The translations under genes and the position numbers were made by a program. Under the pieces are notes generated by a model. That model had not been told where the DNA came from. It saw only the letters and a program-made list of their open reading frames with translations, and searched no databases. Shown in pieces: positions 38,457-47,419 of a stretch of DNA of 64,000 nucleotides. The stretch's first letter is position 1. Each line of letters starts with the position of its first letter. Source of the DNA: Phenylobacterium sp. J426 (GTDB lineage Bacteria > Pseudomonadota > Alphaproteobacteria > Caulobacterales > Caulobacteraceae); assembly GCF_024699945.1 (NCBI RefSeq), contig NZ_JAJOMY010000001.1:2294001-2358000 (forward strand), in the 5' to 3' direction.

Positions 38457-39359
38457 TTAGCGGCTGCCGCCCGACCCCGACGGTCCGCGCTCGAAGTAGC
38501 GGAAGAACGCGCTGTCAGGCGAAAGCACCATGGTGGTGTCGCCCTGGCCGAGGCTGGCCTCATAGGCCTGCATCGAGCGCCAGAAAGCGGCGAAAGAGGG
38601 GTCGCGGCCGAAGCTCTGGGCGAAGATGCGCGTGCGCTCGCCGTCGCCTTGACCGCGGAGCGTCTCACCCTGTTCCTGCGCCTGGGCGAGCGTGATGGTC
38701 ACATCGCGGTCAGCCTGGGCGATGATCTCGCGCTTCTGCTGCTCGCCCTCGGCGCGGATGCGGGCCGCCTCCTGCTGGCGGGAGGTCTGCATGCGGCGGA
38801 AGACGGCTTCCTGGTTCTCCGTAGGGAAGTCGGCGCGCTTGATCCGCACATCGATCACCTGGATGCCGAAGCGTGAAGCCTCGGCGCGGCGGGCGACATC
38901 GGTCCGCGCCTGCTGCATCAGTCGGCCCCGAGCGCCGGAGATGACGTCGCTCTGCTGGGCCGAGCCCAGGACCTGGCGCAGCGAGGAGTTCACCAGCCGC
39001 TCGATGCGGTCGGCGGCGATCCGCTCGTCGCGCAGGGTGCGGTAGAAGGCCAGCGGATCCGAGATGCGGTAGCGCACGAACGCGTCCACGACCAACCGCC
39101 GCTGGTCGGCGGTCGGGATCTCCGCCTGCTGGATTTCGACCGCGAGGTTCCGGCGGTCGAACTTCACGACGTTCTCCCAGAACGGGAACTTGGCGTTGAG
39201 GCCCGCGCCGGGGCGGCCCGGCGCATTGACGACCCTGACGGGTTCGCCGAACCGCAGCACGAGCGCCTGCTCGCGCTGATCGACGATGAACAGCGTGTTG
39301 GCGAGCAGCACCAGGGCGCCCACGCCGACGATCAGATAGGTCCAGAGGCGGCGGCTCAT
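38457..39359 (-). CDS. hflC: protease modulator HflC
   Basis: A 300-residue SPFH/prohibitin-family protein with an N-terminal transmembrane anchor (about residues 6-25), FIVDQREQALVLRFGEPVRV, and a long coiled coil at the C-terminal side. With HflK it forms the large periplasmic-side complex that surrounds and restrains the FtsH protease. The ATG overlaps the hflK stop by four bases. Confidence 0.93.
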   Translation of the reverse strand: MSRRLWTYLIVGVGALVLLANTLFIVDQREQALVLRFGEPVRVVNAPGRPGAGLNAKFPFWENVVKFDRRNLAVEIQQAEIPTADQRRLVVDAFVRYRISDPLAFYRTLRDERIAADRIERLVNSSLRQVLGSAQQSDVISGARGRLMQQARTDVARRAEASRFGIQVIDVRIKRADFPTENQEAVFRRMQTSRQQEAARIRAEGEQQKREIIAQADRDVTITLAQAQEQGETLRGQGDGERTRIFAQSFGRDPSFAAFWRSMQAYEASLGQGDTTMVLSPDSAFFRYFERGPSGSGGSR

Positions 39360-40510
39360 TGGGCGCTCCTCGCGCCTTGCGGCTGCACCGAGACGTCGGG
39401 CGTCGGTGCGCCCTGAGGCTGCGTGCGCGGCCGGAAGACGTCGGGCGGCAGGATGATCGGCGCGCTCGCGCCTTCGCTGTCGACGATCACCTTGTTCGAA
39501 CGCTGCAGCACGCGCTGCATGGTCTCGATGTAGATGCGATCGCGCGTCGCGCCCGGCGCGCGCCGGTACTCGTTGAGGACGGCGTTGAAGCGGGAGGCGT
39601 CACCGGTGGCCTCTCGCACCGCCTGTTCGCGGTAGGCTTCCGCCGACTGGATGATCCTCGCCGCGTCACCCTGGGCCTCGTTGACCACGCGGTTGCGATA
39701 GCCGTTGGCTTCGTTGACGGCCGACTCCTGGTCCTGCTGTGCGCTGATCACGTCGCGGAACGCCGCCTGCACCTGCTGCGGCGCGTTGGCGGCGCTGATC
39801 TGCACTTCGTTGATCCGGACGCCGGTGCCCCAGGCGTCCAGCGTCCGTTGCATCAGTTCAGCGGTCTCGAGCTCGACCTGTCCCCGGCGCTTCGAGATGA
39901 TGTCGAGCAGCGGCGTGCGTCCCACGACTTCGCGCATCGCGCTTTCGGCGACCGCCTTAACCGACTCCTCGGGATCGCGGATGGTGAAGACGAACTGGTC
40001 GGCGTCGGAGATGCGCCACGTCACGCTGAACTGCAGGTCGATGATGTTCTCGTCGCCTGTCACCATCAGGCTCTCCTCCGGCAACGCGCCGGGAGAGGCG
40101 CCGCCGATGGCGAGACGCTGCAGGCTGGTGACCGGCACCTTCTGCACGCGCTCGATCGGGGCCGGGAGGTGGTAGCGCAGCCCGGGACCTTCGTTGCGCG
40201 AGTAGGCGCCGAAGGTGGTGACGACCGCCTCCTCGTTGGACTCCACGACGTAGATGCCCGAGAGCGCCCATAGGCCCACCGCGGCGCCGGCGATCGCGGC
40301 GATTGCGCCAGGCCGGATTCCGCCGGGGCCGCCCATGAAGTCGCGCAGTCTGCGACCCAGCTGGTCGAAGCCGGCGTTGAAGTCCGGTCCATTCGGGCCG
40401 CGGCCGCCCCCTCCGTTGCGGGGACGTCGGGGCGGGGGATTGTTGCGGTCGCCGTCGCCGGACGGGGGCGAGCCCCACGGGCCGGGATTGGCGTTGTCGT
40501 TCCAGGGCAT
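39356..40510 (-). CDS. hflK: protease modulator HflK
   Basis: A 384-residue SPFH protein. The N-terminus is Gly/Pro/Asn-rich (NANPGPWGSPPSGDGDRN), followed by a transmembrane segment near residues 65-85, IYVVESNEEAVVTTFGAYSR, and a C-terminal coiled coil with VNEANGYRNRVVNEAQGDA. It is the partner of HflC in the FtsH complex. Its upstream region is shared with the divergent mrp gene. Confidence 0.93.
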   Translation of the reverse strand: MPWNDNANPGPWGSPPSGDGDRNNPPPRRPRNGGGGRGPNGPDFNAGFDQLGRRLRDFMGGPGGIRPGAIAAIAGAAVGLWALSGIYVVESNEEAVVTTFGAYSRNEGPGLRYHLPAPIERVQKVPVTSLQRLAIGGASPGALPEESLMVTGDENIIDLQFSVTWRISDADQFVFTIRDPEESVKAVAESAMREVVGRTPLLDIISKRRGQVELETAELMQRTLDAWGTGVRINEVQISAANAPQQVQAAFRDVISAQQDQESAVNEANGYRNRVVNEAQGDAARIIQSAEAYREQAVREATGDASRFNAVLNEYRRAPGATRDRIYIETMQRVLQRSNKVIVDSEGASAPIILPPDVFRPRTQPQGAPTPDVSVQPQGARSAQ

Positions 40511-40576
40511 CAGCCGGGTTTTACTCGGTTGTTGTCGGGGCGTTCGCGGGTCTTCTGCTTATAGGTCCCGGCGGTG

Positions 40577-40604
40577 TTGTAAACCGGGCGGGCTTGTAAA
40601 CCGG
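40577..40604. repeat. direct repeat TTGTAAACCGG in the hflK-mrp divergent promoter
   Basis: Two exact copies of TTGTAAACCGG at 40577-40587 and 40594-40604 are spaced 17 bases start to start, roughly one and a half helical turns. They lie between hflK (start 40510) and mrp (start 40657) and may bind a regulator of either gene. Confidence 0.5.
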
Positions 40605-40656
40605 CGCTGTCAGCCGGATATGAGACCCCTTCCTTCGCAAGGCAAGTCAAAGCGGC

Positions 40657-41778
40657 ATGATCCAACCGGCAGGCCCGGATAGAACGGTGGTCCTCCAGGC
40701 GCTGGACGCTGTGCCGGATCCGAGGTCCGGCCAGGGCCTGGCCAGCGCCGGCCTCGTGCGCGGTCTCGTCATCCGCGGCAGCCGCGCGGCCTTCATGCTG
40801 GAGGTCCCGCCCCAAGACATTGAACTCTACCGCGAGACCCGCGACGCCGCCGAGCGGGCGCTCGCGGGCGTGGCCGGTGTGGAGACCGCCCAGGTGGTTC
40901 TGACCGCCGAGACCGCCGCGCCCCAGCTTCGCACCGCGCCCAGCTCCGGACAGACCGGCGGTCGCCGCGCCCGCGTCACCGACGATCCCCAGGCCCGACT
41001 CCAGCCGATGGCCGAGGCCGAGCGACCGCCGCACGTCCGAAAGGTGATCGCCATCGCCAGCGGCAAGGGCGGGGTCGGCAAGTCGACCGTCGCCGTCAAC
41101 CTGGCGGCCGCCTTTGCGCGGCTCGGCCTGCGCGCTGGCCTTCTGGACGCCGACATCTACGGCCCCTCGGCGCCGCACATGCTGGGCGCCGATGGCGAGC
41201 CGACGTTCGACGCCGACAAGAAGCTGAACCCGCTTGAGGCCTGGGGCGTGAAGGTCATGTCCATCGGCTTCATCGTCGAGCCGGGCCAGGCCAGCATCTG
41301 GCGCGGCCCGATGGCGTCGTCGGCGCTGCGCAGCCTGATGAACTCCAACTGGGGCACGGCGGCCGAGCCGCTGGACGTGCTGGTGGTCGACCTTCCGCCG
41401 GGCACCGGAGACATCCAGCTGACGCTCGTTCAGCGCCTGAAGCTGGACGGCGTGGTCATCGTCTCGACGCCGCAGGAGATCGCCCTGATCGACGCTCGCC
41501 GCGCCGCGGCCATGTTCGGCAAGACCGGCGCACCGATCCTGGGGGTCGTCGAGAACATGGCATGGTTCGAAGGCCCCGACGGCTCGCGCACCGCCATCTT
41601 CGGCGAGGGCGGCGCGGCAGAGGAGGCGCGTCGTCTCGGCGTGCCGCTGCTGGCGCAGATCCCGATCGAGGTCGCGCTCCGCCAGGGCGGCGACGAGGGC
41701 CGGCCGCTGGTGGCCACGACGCCGGATGCGCCCGCCTCCTGGGCCTTTCTTCAGATGGCCGAGAAACTCAGGCCCTAG
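40657..41778 (+). CDS. mrp: Mrp/NBP35-family iron-sulfur carrier ATPase (ApbC)
   Basis: A 373-residue P-loop NTPase that carries iron-sulfur clusters. An N-terminal MIP18-like domain (AGPDRTVVLQALDAV to VAGVETAQVVLT) is followed by the ATPase with the deviant Walker A IASGKGGVGKSTVAVNLA, DADIYGPSAPHMLG and LVVDLPPGTGDIQLT. The usual CxxC cluster-binding pair near the C-terminus is not evident, unlike typical ApbC: VENMAWFEG stands where VENMSYF-C is usual. The 3' end overlaps the convergent transporter by 11 bases. Confidence 0.9.
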   Translation: MIQPAGPDRTVVLQALDAVPDPRSGQGLASAGLVRGLVIRGSRAAFMLEVPPQDIELYRETRDAAERALAGVAGVETAQVVLTAETAAPQLRTAPSSGQTGGRRARVTDDPQARLQPMAEAERPPHVRKVIAIASGKGGVGKSTVAVNLAAAFARLGLRAGLLDADIYGPSAPHMLGADGEPTFDADKKLNPLEAWGVKVMSIGFIVEPGQASIWRGPMASSALRSLMNSNWGTAAEPLDVLVVDLPPGTGDIQLTLVQRLKLDGVVIVSTPQEIALIDARRAAAMFGKTGAPILGVVENMAWFEGPDGSRTAIFGEGGAAEEARRLGVPLLAQIPIEVALRQGGDEGRPLVATTPDAPASWAFLQMAEKLRP

Positions 41779-43204
41779 GGCCTGGCGGCAGGTCCTTCGG
41801 CGGCAGGACCATGTCGTCGCCTGTCAGGGATCCGAGGCCAGGGGCCTCGGCGTAGGCCGCGTCGCGTGCGTCGAGTTCCCGGCGGATTTCGGCATGGCGC
41901 TCGGGGGTCAGCTTGTACCCGACGAAGCTGAAGCCGGCGGCCATCGACAGCACGATGGGGCCCACGATGTAGACGAGCTCCAGCGTCCGAATGGCCTCCG
42001 GGGAATTCACCGCCCCCTCGGCCGCCTGGTAGCCGAGCGCCGCCAGCAGCACGAACGTAAGGGCCGACAGTCCCGAGGCGATCTTCGTGGTCCCGATCGT
42101 CATGGCGTACATCAGGCCCATCCACTCGCGCCCGTTGGCCAGCCGCAGCTCGTCGGCGATGTCTCCGGTGAGCGCGCGGATCATCACCAGGAAGCCCGCG
42201 GCCATGGCGCCGACCAGGAACATGCCGGGCGCGAAGGCCAGGAAGTTGCCGGCCGGCAGGAAGGGCACCACGATCAGGCCCAGCGAATAGACCATGGTCG
42301 TCACCATCAGCGCCCGGTGCTTGCCGATCCGATTGCCGAGCCAGGCGACGGCAGGCGCGCCGGCGAAGCCGGCCGCCACATAGATCATCAGCAGGGTGTT
42401 GGCCTCGACCACACCGAATCCGCGGCTGTCCTGGAAGTAGAAGAGGTAGAGCGCCGCCATCCAGCCGGGCGCTGCGGTGGCCGCGAAATCGGCGGCCAGC
42501 AGGCGCAGCACGTTGCCGTGCTTCAGCAGCGTCAGATAGTCGCGCAGGGCGAAGCTCTTGCCGTGCTCCACCGTGATTGGCTCGCGCGTGGTGGCCAAGA
42601 CCAGCAGCGCGGTCACCGGCAGGGCGGCGATAATGAACCAGACCATAGCCCGGACGCCGTCGCTGTCGGATGCGCCCTGTTGCTGCATCAGGATCGGAAT
42701 GACCAGCACCGCCACGGCGCCCACCACGCCCAGCCCGATCACGGCGCCGAACACCCGGTTGCGCTGTTCGTACGTCGGGCCCAGCACGCCGCCCCAGGCG
42801 AGATGCGAGAGATAGACCATCGAATAGCCGATGTAGGTGAAGAGCAGGATCCCCGAGAGCGCGAGCTGGGTGGTCGATGGGCCCGCCTGCAACATCAGCC
42901 ACAGGCCGAACATCATCACCGGCACGCCCAGCGCCAGCCAGACCCGGTAGCGGCCGAACCGGGTCCGTGTCCGGTCCATGGCCATGCCGATGCCCACGTC
43001 GATCGGGATGTCGATCAGGCGGACCATGGCGAAGGCCGTGCCGACCACGGCCAGCGACAGGCCCACGTGAGTCGCGAAGTAGCGGGGGAGGTGGACCGCG
43101 ATGGCCAGCACCAGCGCCTGGATAGGAATGCTGGCGCTGGCGAACGCCAGGACGGTGAGCGGATTGAGGTGGCCGGCAGGAGTTCCAGACTTCGCCTTCG
43201 TCAC
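41768..43204 (-). CDS. MFS transporter, glycoside-pentoside-hexuronide type
   Basis: A 478-residue membrane protein with 12 predicted transmembrane segments. The loop motif DVGIGMAMDRTRTRFGRYRVWLAL after helix 2 (here given in part) is the GPH (MelB-like) signature, and DPTYEQRNR-like GPTYEQRNRVFG matches the cytoplasmic loop. It should move a sugar or similar solute with a cation. The start is GTG at 43204 after GGAGGGTTGG. No sugar enzymes lie beside it, so the substrate is open. Confidence 0.85.
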   Translation of the reverse strand: MTKAKSGTPAGHLNPLTVLAFASASIPIQALVLAIAVHLPRYFATHVGLSLAVVGTAFAMVRLIDIPIDVGIGMAMDRTRTRFGRYRVWLALGVPVMMFGLWLMLQAGPSTTQLALSGILLFTYIGYSMVYLSHLAWGGVLGPTYEQRNRVFGAVIGLGVVGAVAVLVIPILMQQQGASDSDGVRAMVWFIIAALPVTALLVLATTREPITVEHGKSFALRDYLTLLKHGNVLRLLAADFAATAAPGWMAALYLFYFQDSRGFGVVEANTLLMIYVAAGFAGAPAVAWLGNRIGKHRALMVTTMVYSLGLIVVPFLPAGNFLAFAPGMFLVGAMAAGFLVMIRALTGDIADELRLANGREWMGLMYAMTIGTTKIASGLSALTFVLLAALGYQAAEGAVNSPEAIRTLELVYIVGPIVLSMAAGFSFVGYKLTPERHAEIRRELDARDAAYAEAPGLGSLTGDDMVLPPKDLPPGPRA

Positions 43205-43327
43205 CCAACCCTCCGCTCGATTGCGCCTCTGTCGGGCGCCGTTCTCAGGTTACGCGCGATCACCTGCGCCGGCGCAAGCCCAAAGAGATTACGGGCGCGA
43301 AACGGGCGCGGACCACGCTGAAGAAAA

Positions 43328-43355
43328 AGGCCCTCCTCGTCGCCGAGAAGGGCCT
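43328..43355 (-). terminator. rho-independent terminator after the SDR gene
   Basis: On the minus strand the stem AGGCCCT-TCTCG with CGAGG-AGGGCCT closes on GCGA and is followed by five T. It lies 28 bases downstream of the SDR stop at 43383. Confidence 0.82.
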
Positions 43356-43382
43356 CCATCATTTCTCAGCGTGCGAGGCGGA

Positions 43383-44285
43383 TCAGCCGCCCTGCATCTT
43401 GCGGAAGAACTTCGCCGTCTGCTCGCCGCCGTTCATGTAGGCCTGCTGACCCTCGGCGTCGGCGATCTTGGCGAAGTTGTCGCGCACCTGCTCCACCGTC
43501 GCCGAGCCGCCGAGGTACACGCCCTCGGTCTCGACGATGCGGGCCACGGCGAAGGCGCCGGCGCCGGCGGTCAGCACCGTGCCGGTAGGCGCCTCTTCCG
43601 AGCACAGGAACACGACGCCCGGCGTCACGAACTCGGGCTTCAGCTGCTCCAGCACCTGGGGCGGCATCAGGTTCTCGGTCATCCGGGTCGCGGCCACCGG
43701 GCTGATGGCGTTGACGTGGATGTTGTTCTTCTGTCCCTCGAGTTTCAGCGTGTTCATGAAGCCGACGAGGCCAAGCTTGGCCGCGCCGTAGTTCGACTGG
43801 CCGAAGTTGCCATACAGGCCCGTCGACGACGTGGTGACGACGATCCGGCCGTAGTTCTGCTGGCGCATGATCTCCCAGACCGCCTTGGCCGGCTTCACGG
43901 TGCCCAGCAGGTGGACGTCGACCACGACCTCGAAGTCGGGGATCTCCATCTTGGCGAAGGTCTTGTCCCGCAGGATGCCGGCGTTGGCGACGAGGATGTC
44001 GATCCGGCCCCAGGCGTCCATGGCGTCCTTGACCATGCGGGCCACGCCGGCGTCATCCGTGACCGACGAGCCGTTGGCGATCGCCTCGCCGCCGAGCGCC
44101 TTGATTTCTTCCACGACCTTGTTGGCCGCATCGGAGCCGCCGCCCGAACCGTCGACCGAGCCGCCGAGGTCGTTGACCACGACCTTCGCGCCGCGACGCG
44201 CGAGCTCGAGCGCATGCTGGCGGCCGAGGCCCCCGCCCGCGCCGGTGACGATGGCCACTTTGCCGTCGAAGCGGATGTCCGCCAT
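43383..44285 (-). CDS. short-chain dehydrogenase, 3-hydroxyacyl-CoA/HSD17B4-like
   Basis: A 300-residue SDR with VAIVTGAGGGLGRQHALELA, the VVNDLGGSVDGSG segment characteristic of peroxisomal multifunctional-enzyme type dehydrogenases, NAGI, and the catalytic YGAAKLGL. Likely role is oxidation of 3-hydroxyacyl-CoA or a related hydroxy substrate with NAD. The start is ATG at 44285 after GAGGGAAC. A terminator follows at 43328-43355. Confidence 0.86.
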   Translation of the reverse strand: MADIRFDGKVAIVTGAGGGLGRQHALELARRGAKVVVNDLGGSVDGSGGGSDAANKVVEEIKALGGEAIANGSSVTDDAGVARMVKDAMDAWGRIDILVANAGILRDKTFAKMEIPDFEVVVDVHLLGTVKPAKAVWEIMRQQNYGRIVVTTSSTGLYGNFGQSNYGAAKLGLVGFMNTLKLEGQKNNIHVNAISPVAATRMTENLMPPQVLEQLKPEFVTPGVVFLCSEEAPTGTVLTAGAGAFAVARIVETEGVYLGGSATVEQVRDNFAKIADAEGQQAYMNGGEQTAKFFRKMQGG

Positions 44286-44389
44286 GTGCGAGTTCCCTCT
44301 TGAACAGGTGTTCGGAATTTCGCCGCGCGTTGTGCGGTGCGGCGAAGAGGGCGTCAAGCTGACGTGACGGAGGTGGCTTGTAGGAGAGG

Positions 44390-44425
44390 GGCCTCCCCCG
44401 CCACCAGGACGAGACGGGGGAGGCC
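44390..44425. terminator. GC-rich hairpin downstream of the exporter operon
   Basis: An 11-base perfect stem, GGCCTCCCCCG with CGGGGGAGGCC, spans a 14-base loop. It lies 30 bases past the stop of the membrane-fusion gene (44455, minus strand). There is no U-tract. Confidence 0.45.
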
Positions 44426-44454
44426 GGCGCTGCGACTAGGGAGCTTGGGGAGCC

Positions 44455-45423
44455 CTAGCCCTGCGGCGCTGTCTCGCTCTGCGCCTGCTGCTGGCGCACG
44501 AACTTCACCAGCACGCGCTGGCCGATGAGGAATGGCGCGCCGGAGCTGTCGACCACCACCTCGACCACGCGATCGTCAGTGCGCTCGTTCGGGTCGTCGG
44601 ACTGCAGCTTGCGGGCGCCGAAGACCGCGGCCCGGCGCAGGACCTTGCCGTCGAAGGTCTTGGTGGGGTCGCTCTCGGGCGACATGGTCACGCTCTGGCC
44701 GACACTGACGAAGGGCAGGGCGCCCTCGGCGATCTCGGCGCGGACGATGCGTCCGGCGCGGGGCTCCAGGTCGAACATGTTCGAGACGTTCAGGGTCGAG
44801 GCCCCGGCGCCCGGGTTGGCGTAGCGGCGAACGATGCGGCCGTCGGCCGGGGCGCGGATGATGCTGAGCTCCTGATCGTAGCGGGCCTCGTTCAATCGGG
44901 CCTCGGCCGTGGCGACGACGGCCTGCTGGGCCATGATCTTGGCCTGGGCCTCGCGCACCGCGTCACGAGCCTGGTCCAGCTTCTGCGCGGCTACGAAGTT
45001 CGACGGCGCCAACCCCTGCATCCGGCGCTCCTCGCGCTGGGCGGACGACAGCTGCACCTCCAGCAGCGCCAGCGCCGCCCGGGCCTGGCGAACTTCGGCC
45101 GCGGCGCGCTCGGACTGCAGGCGCGGCTCGTCGTCCTCGAGGCGGGCGAGGATCTGGCCCTTCACCACGTCGTCGCCTTCTTGGGCCAGGACGTCGCGGA
45201 CCACGCCGGCGCGACGGGCGGCCACCTGGATGATGCCGCCTTCGACGTCGGCCTTGCCGTTGGCCACGGCCGCGTAGGGGCTGGGCTTCACCTCGGCGGC
45301 TGCCTTGGCCTCGGCGGCCTTCCTGGCCTTGGCCTGACCCGAGACGAACATGAAGCCGCCACCCCCCAGCACGAGGACGAGGACGGCGATCCAGACGAAG
45401 CGGTTGCGGAGAATGGCAGGCAT
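44455..45423 (-). CDS. HlyD-family membrane fusion protein (DevB-like)
   Basis: A 322-residue periplasmic adaptor. It has an N-terminal transmembrane anchor (VWIAVLVLVLGGGGFMFV), a biotinyl-lipoyl-like strand pair (DVEGGIIQVAARRAGVVRDV), a long alpha-hairpin (about 95-180) and a beta-barrel with VSVGQSVTMSPESDP. It follows the ATPase gene by six bases, completing a permease-ATPase-adaptor operon of the DevCAB type. An outer-membrane TolC protein must be encoded elsewhere. Confidence 0.88.
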   Translation of the reverse strand: MPAILRNRFVWIAVLVLVLGGGGFMFVSGQAKARKAAEAKAAAEVKPSPYAAVANGKADVEGGIIQVAARRAGVVRDVLAQEGDDVVKGQILARLEDDEPRLQSERAAAEVRQARAALALLEVQLSSAQREERRMQGLAPSNFVAAQKLDQARDAVREAQAKIMAQQAVVATAEARLNEARYDQELSIIRAPADGRIVRRYANPGAGASTLNVSNMFDLEPRAGRIVRAEIAEGALPFVSVGQSVTMSPESDPTKTFDGKVLRRAAVFGARKLQSDDPNERTDDRVVEVVVDSSGAPFLIGQRVLVKFVRQQQAQSETAPQG

Positions 45424-45429
45424 GGGTCT

Positions 45430-46188
45430 CTAGGCTCCAACGAGCTCGGGTTCGGGGCGGCGTTCGGCGGTGGAGGCCGTGGCCGGGGGGGTGGCCGTGC
45501 GGTCCTCCAGGATCTCGCCGTCTTCCAGGTGGATGATGCGGTCGGCGTAGGCTTCCAGGCGCGGATCGTGCGTCACGCAAATCACTGCGGCGCCGTGCTG
45601 CTTGGCGGCGCGCTGGAGCAGCTTGATCACGATCTGGCCGTTCTCCCCGTCCAGCGCCGAGGTGGGCTCGTCGGCGAACACCAGCCGCGGGTCCTTGGCG
45701 AGCGCCCGGGCGATGGCCACCCGCTGCTTCTCCCCGCCCGACATCTCGGCGGGGCGGGAGTTCAGGCGCTTGCCCAGGCCGACCTCTTCGAGCGCATGGG
45801 CGGCCTTCTCGCGCGCCACACTCTTGGGGTGGCCCTGATACTTCAGGATGATCTCGACCTGCTGCAGGGCGGTCAGCGCCGAGAACAAGTTGAAGCCCTG
45901 GAAGATGAACCCGCAGTGGTCGAGCCGGAACCGGTCCAGCTTGCCGGACCGAAGATTCCAGATGTCGGTGTCCAGCGCCCGGATCCGCCCTTCATCCGGC
46001 TTCAGCAGGCCGGACAGCGAGGCGACCAGCGTCGACTTGCCTGAGCCCGAGGGGCCCATGACCATCGTCACCTCGCCGTGGCGGGCGTCGAAATCCACGC
46101 GCTTCAGCACCTCGATGTGGGTGCGGCCGGTCTTGAAGCGCTTGTAGACGCCGTGCGCTTCGATGGCGGTCTTGTTCGCAAGGCTCAT
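45430..46188 (-). CDS. ABC transporter ATP-binding protein (DevA/LolD-like)
   Basis: A 252-residue ATPase with Walker A MGPSGSGKSTL, Q-loop FIFQGFNLF, signature MSGGEKQRVAIARAL, Walker B LVFADEPTSALD and H-loop VTHDPR. It belongs to the MacB/LolD/DevA family of mechanotransmission ABC systems. The ATG overlaps the permease stop by four bases; the adaptor gene follows. Confidence 0.93.
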   Translation of the reverse strand: MSLANKTAIEAHGVYKRFKTGRTHIEVLKRVDFDARHGEVTMVMGPSGSGKSTLVASLSGLLKPDEGRIRALDTDIWNLRSGKLDRFRLDHCGFIFQGFNLFSALTALQQVEIILKYQGHPKSVAREKAAHALEEVGLGKRLNSRPAEMSGGEKQRVAIARALAKDPRLVFADEPTSALDGENGQIVIKLLQRAAKQHGAAVICVTHDPRLEAYADRIIHLEDGEILEDRTATPPATASTAERRPEPELVGA

Positions 46189-47327
46189 CGCAGGAGGTCC
46201 GCGGGTTGGCTCTTCTTGAGGATGCCGAGGGCGAGCAGGCCCGAGGCGCACGAGATGACGAGCAGCAGGACGGAGACGCCGATCACCCACGGCGCGGGGA
46301 AGCCCATCGGCAGGCCGCCGTTCTTGGCCAGCAGGAAGACGCCGAAGGTGAAGAGGCCGGTGGCGATCAGGCCGACGATGCCGACCCACACCGACAGCTC
46401 CATGACGATCATCCTCAGCGAGCCCATCGAGACGCCCAGCGCCCGCAGGCTCGCGAACTCCTTGATCGACGACAGGATGGCGCCGCGCAGCGTCTGCGAG
46501 GTGATGCCGACGCCGATCAGAAAGCCCAGGAAGACCGAGAAGCCGATGAAGATGCCGATGATCTGTTCCGACATCAGGGCGCCCTCGTTGGCCGCGCGCA
46601 GCTCTTCGCGGGTCCAGGCGCGGTAGGCGCCCTTGGCGGTGGCGTTCAGCTGGTCGCGGACGATGACCGCCCGGGCGGGGTCCTGGATGCGGACCATCAG
46701 CGGGCCGGTCTTGGACTGGTCCCGATTGAAGCCCAGCAGTCGGATGGTGTCGCGGGAGGCGACGACCGCGGCGTTGTTGATGTTGGGGTAGCCGTCGAGG
46801 ATGGCGCGCACGCGCACCGTCTTGCCATTCAGCGAGGCGGCGTCGCCGAGCTGCACGCCCAGGCGCTTCAACTGGCTGCGATCGATGGCCACGGCGTAGG
46901 GCTCCATCAGAGCCTGCCGGGTGGCCTCGGTGTAGTCCGTGGGCAGGGTCACGGCGCCTGGCCGTGTGTCGACCATGTTCACATCGACGTAGGTGGTGAC
47001 CGCCTTCTCGCCATCCTTCGGCTGGTTCACCCACCGGCCGCCCTCGATGTCCCAGGCGGCGACCTCGGTCACTTCCGGGTGGAGGTACATCTGCGGCTGC
47101 AGGCGGGCGGGCAGGGTGCCCCCGCCAGAGTTGATCAGGCTCTCCATCTTGGCCGGCAGGATCATCAGGTCGGCCCGGCTGCGCTCGAGCGTGGCGGTGA
47201 CACCCTTCACGATGCCCACGAACATGCCGACCTGGGCCAGGATCAGCAGGCCCGAGAAGGCGAGCGCCACGACGGCGGCGGTATAGCGCCGCCATTCGTG
47301 GATCAGTGTGGCCAAGGCCAGCGACAT
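46185..47327 (-). CDS. ABC transporter permease (DevC-like, FtsX fold)
   Basis: A 380-residue permease with one N-terminal transmembrane segment (about 16-38), a periplasmic domain of some 210 residues and three C-terminal segments, the FtsX/MacB topology. ERSRADLMILP and SLRALGVSMGSLRMIVMELS are typical of DevC. The start is ATG at 47327. With the ATPase and adaptor it should export a lipid or small molecule across the envelope; in cyanobacteria DevBCA exports glycolipids, but the substrate here is unknown. Confidence 0.88.
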   Translation of the reverse strand: MSLALATLIHEWRRYTAAVVALAFSGLLILAQVGMFVGIVKGVTATLERSRADLMILPAKMESLINSGGGTLPARLQPQMYLHPEVTEVAAWDIEGGRWVNQPKDGEKAVTTYVDVNMVDTRPGAVTLPTDYTEATRQALMEPYAVAIDRSQLKRLGVQLGDAASLNGKTVRVRAILDGYPNINNAAVVASRDTIRLLGFNRDQSKTGPLMVRIQDPARAVIVRDQLNATAKGAYRAWTREELRAANEGALMSEQIIGIFIGFSVFLGFLIGVGITSQTLRGAILSSIKEFASLRALGVSMGSLRMIVMELSVWVGIVGLIATGLFTFGVFLLAKNGGLPMGFPAPWVIGVSVLLLVISCASGLLALGILKKSQPADLLR

Positions 47328-47419
47328 GGCGGATGCGCCCTTCCCAAGCTTTGCGCGAAACAAGCGCGCTTCACCCGGAAAGAGGCCGCCGCAACTGGCG
47401 GTGGATGCGGACGGGCCGA

